In this document: positions 22,113-24,258 of the stretch, one piece after another | Layout: every line of letters starts with the position of its first letter | How positions within the stretch are numbered: the first letter of the stretch is position 1 | Origin: Treponema sp. | GTDB lineage: Bacteria; Spirochaetota; Spirochaetia; Treponematales; UBA12059 | NCBI GenBank assembly: GCA_012517645.1 | Contig: JAAYUR010000165.1 | Location: forward strand, 1 to 24,258 | Direction: 5' to 3' | DNA: 24,258 nt | Program-made: the position numbers and the translations under genes | Notes under the pieces: generated by a model | The model's database searches: none | The model's input: only the letters and a program-made list of their open reading frames with translations | Told to the model about the DNA's origin: nothing

Positions 22113-22141
22113 ACTCTAGCGAGCCCCCGCGGATTAGGCAA
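22113..22141 (-). promoter_or_regulatory. Sigma70-type leaderless promoter of murA
   Basis: TTGCCT (22141-22136), 17-nt spacer, TAGAGT (22118-22113). ATG 22106 lies 6 nt after the -10, and no Shine-Dalgarno sequence is present. Confidence 0.7.
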
Positions 22142-22177
22142 CAGGACCCTCCTCGCCCTTCGCTCGGCTTCCACCGA

Positions 22178-22206
22178 TTGATCCCTGCCCGTCCATCCGC
22201 TATAGT
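22178..22206 (+). promoter_or_regulatory. Sigma70-type promoter of the small ORF-phosphatase-pyrC operon
   Basis: TTGATC (22178-22183), 17-nt spacer, TATAGT (22201-22206). The start site is predicted near 22213, giving a leader of about 49 nt with GGAAAGG before ATG 22262. It is divergent from the murA promoter, with 36 nt between the -35 boxes. Confidence 0.7.
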
Positions 22207-22261
22207 TGGACACGCCCCCGATAAATCGTTACCGGTACGGACGCATTGGAAAGGCGCTGAC

Positions 22262-22396
22262 ATGGCATTCAAGCTGGATGGAGCGAAATTCCCTACCCTG
22301 GAAGAGCTGATCGAAGCCCTGTACCCCCTGTACTCGGACAGGATGACGGAGGAGGAATTCCGCAAGTACGCGGAAGAACACGCGGAGCGGACCTAA
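22262..22396 (+). CDS. 44-residue hypothetical protein
   Basis: This small acidic protein (MAFKLDGAKFPTLEELIEAL... ending AEEHAERT) looks like two amphipathic helices separated by a short YPLYSDRMT turn. I do not recognise a family. ATG 22262 follows GGAAAGG and lies about 49 nt from the predicted start site. Its TAA stop is 5 nt before the phosphatase gene, so the two are probably coupled. The length, strong promoter position and conserved-looking helical pattern support a real protein, possibly a partner of the phosphatase (inference). An upstream extension in the same frame runs through the promoter and is rejected. Confidence 0.65.
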   Translation: MAFKLDGAKFPTLEELIEALYPLYSDRMTEEEFRKYAEEHAERT

Positions 22397-22401
22397 ACCG
22401 G

Positions 22402-24024
22402 ATGAGCCCCCAGGATTCCCGTACCAGGGTACGCCATGAGATACGAACCCTCCTGAACCACATCGTGGGATACGCGGACATCCTGTTGGAGGACGCGTCC
22501 GGCTCCGGAGAATCCGAGCTCGAAGCCGTCTTCGGGGACCTGCGGGGGAAGGCCCTGGCGCTTCGGGAACCCTTGCTCCGATTCTTCGCGAATCCCGGAG
22601 AAGGCGCCCCTTCCGAACGGGACCGGGAAGCCCTGAAACGACAGATCTACGGATTCCTGTACGACGCCATAGCACAGATCCAGGCGGCAAAACGGGCCTG
22701 CCAATCCGAGGACTACTCCCGCTACCTTGCGGACCTGCAGAAGATCCTGGAAGCCTCCAACCGCACGGCGGAACTCTTCGAAAGCGCCCTTTCCAGGGCC
22801 CTCGACGCGGAGGACCCTTCCGAGAAAACCTCGAGCGGCATCGAGGAAGCCGAAGATCCATCCCGGTTGACGGGCTCAATCCTGGTGGTGGACGACGACG
22901 CGTTCAACCGCGAGCTCCTGACCCGGCATCTGGAGCGTCAGGGGCATAGGGTCCGCCAGGCTTCGGACGGGGCGGAAGCCCTGAGCGCCCTGGAGCGGAG
23001 CCCCTTCGACCTGGTGCTCTTGGATGTCATGATGCCCGGGATGAACGGCTACCAGTTCCTGGAACGCCTGAAATCCCGGCCCCGCCTCCGGGATACCCAT
23101 GTGATCGTCATCTCCGCGTTGGAGGAATCCGGCAGCGTGGCCCGCTGTCTCCGGCTCGGCGCGGAGGATTATCTTCCTCGGGAATTCGACCCCGTGGTCC
23201 TCCGGGCCCGCATCGAATCCTGCCTGGAACGGAACCGCCTGCGAGCCCGGGAACGCCTTTCCTTGCAGGCCCTAGCGGCGGCCCAGAGGCAACTGGCCGA
23301 TGAACTCCGGCGGGCCGCGGAATACGTCCGGAGCCTGCTTCCCCGGAAGGTCCGCTGGCGGGAGCTCCGGACCGATTGGATTTTCCTGCCCTCCCGGGAC
23401 CTGGGGGGAGACGCCTTCGGGTATACCCGGCTCGAGGACGGCCGGATCGCCCTGTACCTCCTGGACGTGAGCGGCCACGGCATCGAGGCGGCCCTCCTGT
23501 CCGTCAGCATCCTGAACCGGATCCACTCGTTGCCCCGATCGGAACCGGGGCTATGGGATCCCGGGAGGATCCTATCGGACCTCAACGCGTCGTACCGCCA
23601 GGAGGACCAGAACAACCTCTTTTTCTCCGCCTGGTTCGGCCTCTGGGATCCCCCCACCCGCGTCCTACGGTACGCCGGAGCGGGGGCCCCGCCCGCGGTT
23701 CTGGCGGTCCCGGGCACCCCGCTAAAGACGCTCGAGTCCCAAGGCCCCGCGGTGGGCATCGAGGATTCCCCGACCTTCCCCTGCTCCGAAACGGAGATCC
23801 CCCGGAATTCCGTACTCTACCTGTTCAGCGACGGCATCTACGAGATCCGCCGGGAAGACGGCCGAATCCTGGGTCTTCCGGACTTCCTGGCCATCCTGGG
23901 GGAGCTGTGCCTCCGTTCCGGACAAGCGGGGGTGGAGTCCGTCGTCGACGCCGTCCGGGCGGCCTGCGGACGCACCCTGTTCGAGGATGACATCTCCCTG
24001 GCGGGATTCTACTTCGATGCGTGA
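22402..24024 (+). CDS. Receiver-PP2C (SpoIIE-type) phosphatase with an N-terminal histidine-kinase-like dimerisation domain
   Basis: A 540-residue cytoplasmic signalling protein with three parts. Residues 1-135 look like a HisKA/DHp module: RHEIRTLLNHIVGYADILL (His12) closely matches the H-box of histidine kinases, but no HATPase domain follows. Residues 158-275 are an intact receiver (VVDDD, phosphoacceptor D208 in LVLLDVMMPG, Ser 238), with the usual conserved Lys changed to Arg (DYLPREF). A coiled coil (280-315) leads to a PP2C/SpoIIE phosphatase (about 325-540) with metal-site Asp residues in GGDAFG (D337), DVSGHG (D355), SDGIYE (D477) and EDDISL (D530). It would dephosphorylate Ser/Thr on a STAS-type antagonist, controlled by the receiver. 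It overlaps pyrC by 8 nt. Confidence 0.9.
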   Translation: MSPQDSRTRVRHEIRTLLNHIVGYADILLEDASGSGESELEAVFGDLRGKALALREPLLRFFANPGEGAPSERDREALKRQIYGFLYDAIAQIQAAKRACQSEDYSRYLADLQKILEASNRTAELFESALSRALDAEDPSEKTSSGIEEAEDPSRLTGSILVVDDDAFNRELLTRHLERQGHRVRQASDGAEALSALERSPFDLVLLDVMMPGMNGYQFLERLKSRPRLRDTHVIVISALEESGSVARCLRLGAEDYLPREFDPVVLRARIESCLERNRLRARERLSLQALAAAQRQLADELRRAAEYVRSLLPRKVRWRELRTDWIFLPSRDLGGDAFGYTRLEDGRIALYLLDVSGHGIEAALLSVSILNRIHSLPRSEPGLWDPGRILSDLNASYRQEDQNNLFFSAWFGLWDPPTRVLRYAGAGAPPAVLAVPGTPLKTLESQGPAVGIEDSPTFPCSETEIPRNSVLYLFSDGIYEIRREDGRILGLPDFLAILGELCLRSGQAGVESVVDAVRAACGRTLFEDDISLAGFYFDA

Positions 24025-24258
24025 ACTCGTCCTCCGGGCCCCCGACGACCTCCATGTCCACTTCCGGTCCGGCCCCGGCATGGAAGGGTACGTCCGACGG
24101 ACCGCGGCCCTTTTCGACCGGGCCCTGCCCATGCCCAACACCCTCCCGCCCCTGGCCGACGCGGACTCCGTCCTGGCCTATGCACGGGCCGCCCGCGCCG
24201 CGGCCCCGGACCTGGCCCTGGTGCTCAGCTTCAAGCTCCTCCCCGGCATGAGCGGTCG
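24017..24258 (+). CDS. pyrC: Dihydroorotase, N-terminal part (3' end outside window)
   Basis: Dihydroorotase is a zinc amidohydrolase that cyclises carbamoyl-aspartate in pyrimidine synthesis. The 80 visible residues begin MRELVLRAPDDLHVHFRSG, matching the E. coli-type PyrC start (RPDDWHLHLRDG) with the metal-binding HxH, followed by FDRALPMPNTLPPLADADSVLAYARAA (the A.vMPN..PP....... pattern). The ATG at 24017 overlaps the phosphatase stop (TGA 24022-24024) in a different frame, and no separate ribosome site is clear, so it is likely coupled. The short single-chain type (about 340-350 residues) is expected, but the rest is not in the window. Confidence 0.9.
   Translation, partial: MRELVLRAPDDLHVHFRSGPGMEGYVRRTAALFDRALPMPNTLPPLADADSVLAYARAARAAAPDLALVLSFKLLPGMSG

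Noticed and set aside
22178..22261. 28-residue N-terminal extension of the 44-residue ORF
   Set aside because: It starts with a TTG that is the first base of the -35 hexamer and runs through the -10. ATG 22262 has a better ribosome site.
1..24258. CRISPR array, prophage, insertion sequence, rRNA or tRNA
   Set aside because: No regularly spaced direct repeats, transposase or integrase motifs, or cloverleaf or rRNA signatures were seen by eye. A tRNAscan/Infernal run would be decisive.

Overview
This is a GC-rich bacterial chromosome segment with dense genes and short gaps. No transposase, integrase, CRISPR array, rRNA or tRNA was seen. The gene set fits a free-living or host-associated member of the Spirochaetota (Treponema/Spirochaeta relatives): a giant FapA/DUF342 protein behind a MinD-like ATPase, a STAS/YbjN/PspA cluster, a SpoIIE-type phosphatase, and a MurA with Asp in place of the catalytic Cys, as known from Borrelia. 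This placement is an inference from gene content and has moderate confidence.

Layout. Bases 1-662 hold the end of an aspartokinase gene. Bases 659-1918 (minus) carry a small ABM-domain monooxygenase and a cation-efflux gene interrupted by one in-frame amber codon. Bases 1937-2216 hold an intrinsic terminator and three tandem perfect hairpins. Bases 2217-7758 (minus) are one operon: small membrane protein, MinD/ParA-like ATPase, 979-residue FapA-like protein, then galE. It shares a compact back-to-back promoter region with a plus-strand operon: carboxy-terminal protease, rsmE and a degenerate WecG/TagA-family protein (7836-10866). Next come a sigma-54 activator without HTH and without phosphoacceptor Asp (10967-12148), a secreted hypothetical protein and a TrmJ-like SPOUT methyltransferase (both minus), and a divergent short-chain dehydrogenase.

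Bases 14585-16994 are a stress-type operon: STAS protein with zinc ribbon, YbjN-like protein, PspA, and a winged-helix regulator with a pseudo-receiver. An AT-rich patch with DnaA-box-like sites follows (16986-17235). Bases 17337-20728 hold three overlapping genes: two six-TM proteins with LptF/LptG-like topology, one with a large helical-repeat insertion, and a DjlA-like J protein. murA (minus) is convergent with them. Divergent from murA is an operon of a 44-residue ORF, a HisKA/receiver/PP2C phosphatase and the start of pyrC.

Two themes stand out. First, ten sigma70-like promoters with 17-nt spacers can be read directly, and in seven of them the -10 hexamer ends only 6-9 nt before the start codon, implying leaderless mRNAs. 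Most genes inside operons have a Shine-Dalgarno sequence instead. Second, several signalling or enzyme-family proteins have lost the residues normally needed for their activity (two pseudo-receivers, a GT26-family protein, and a His-box without an ATPase domain), which suggests non-canonical regulation.
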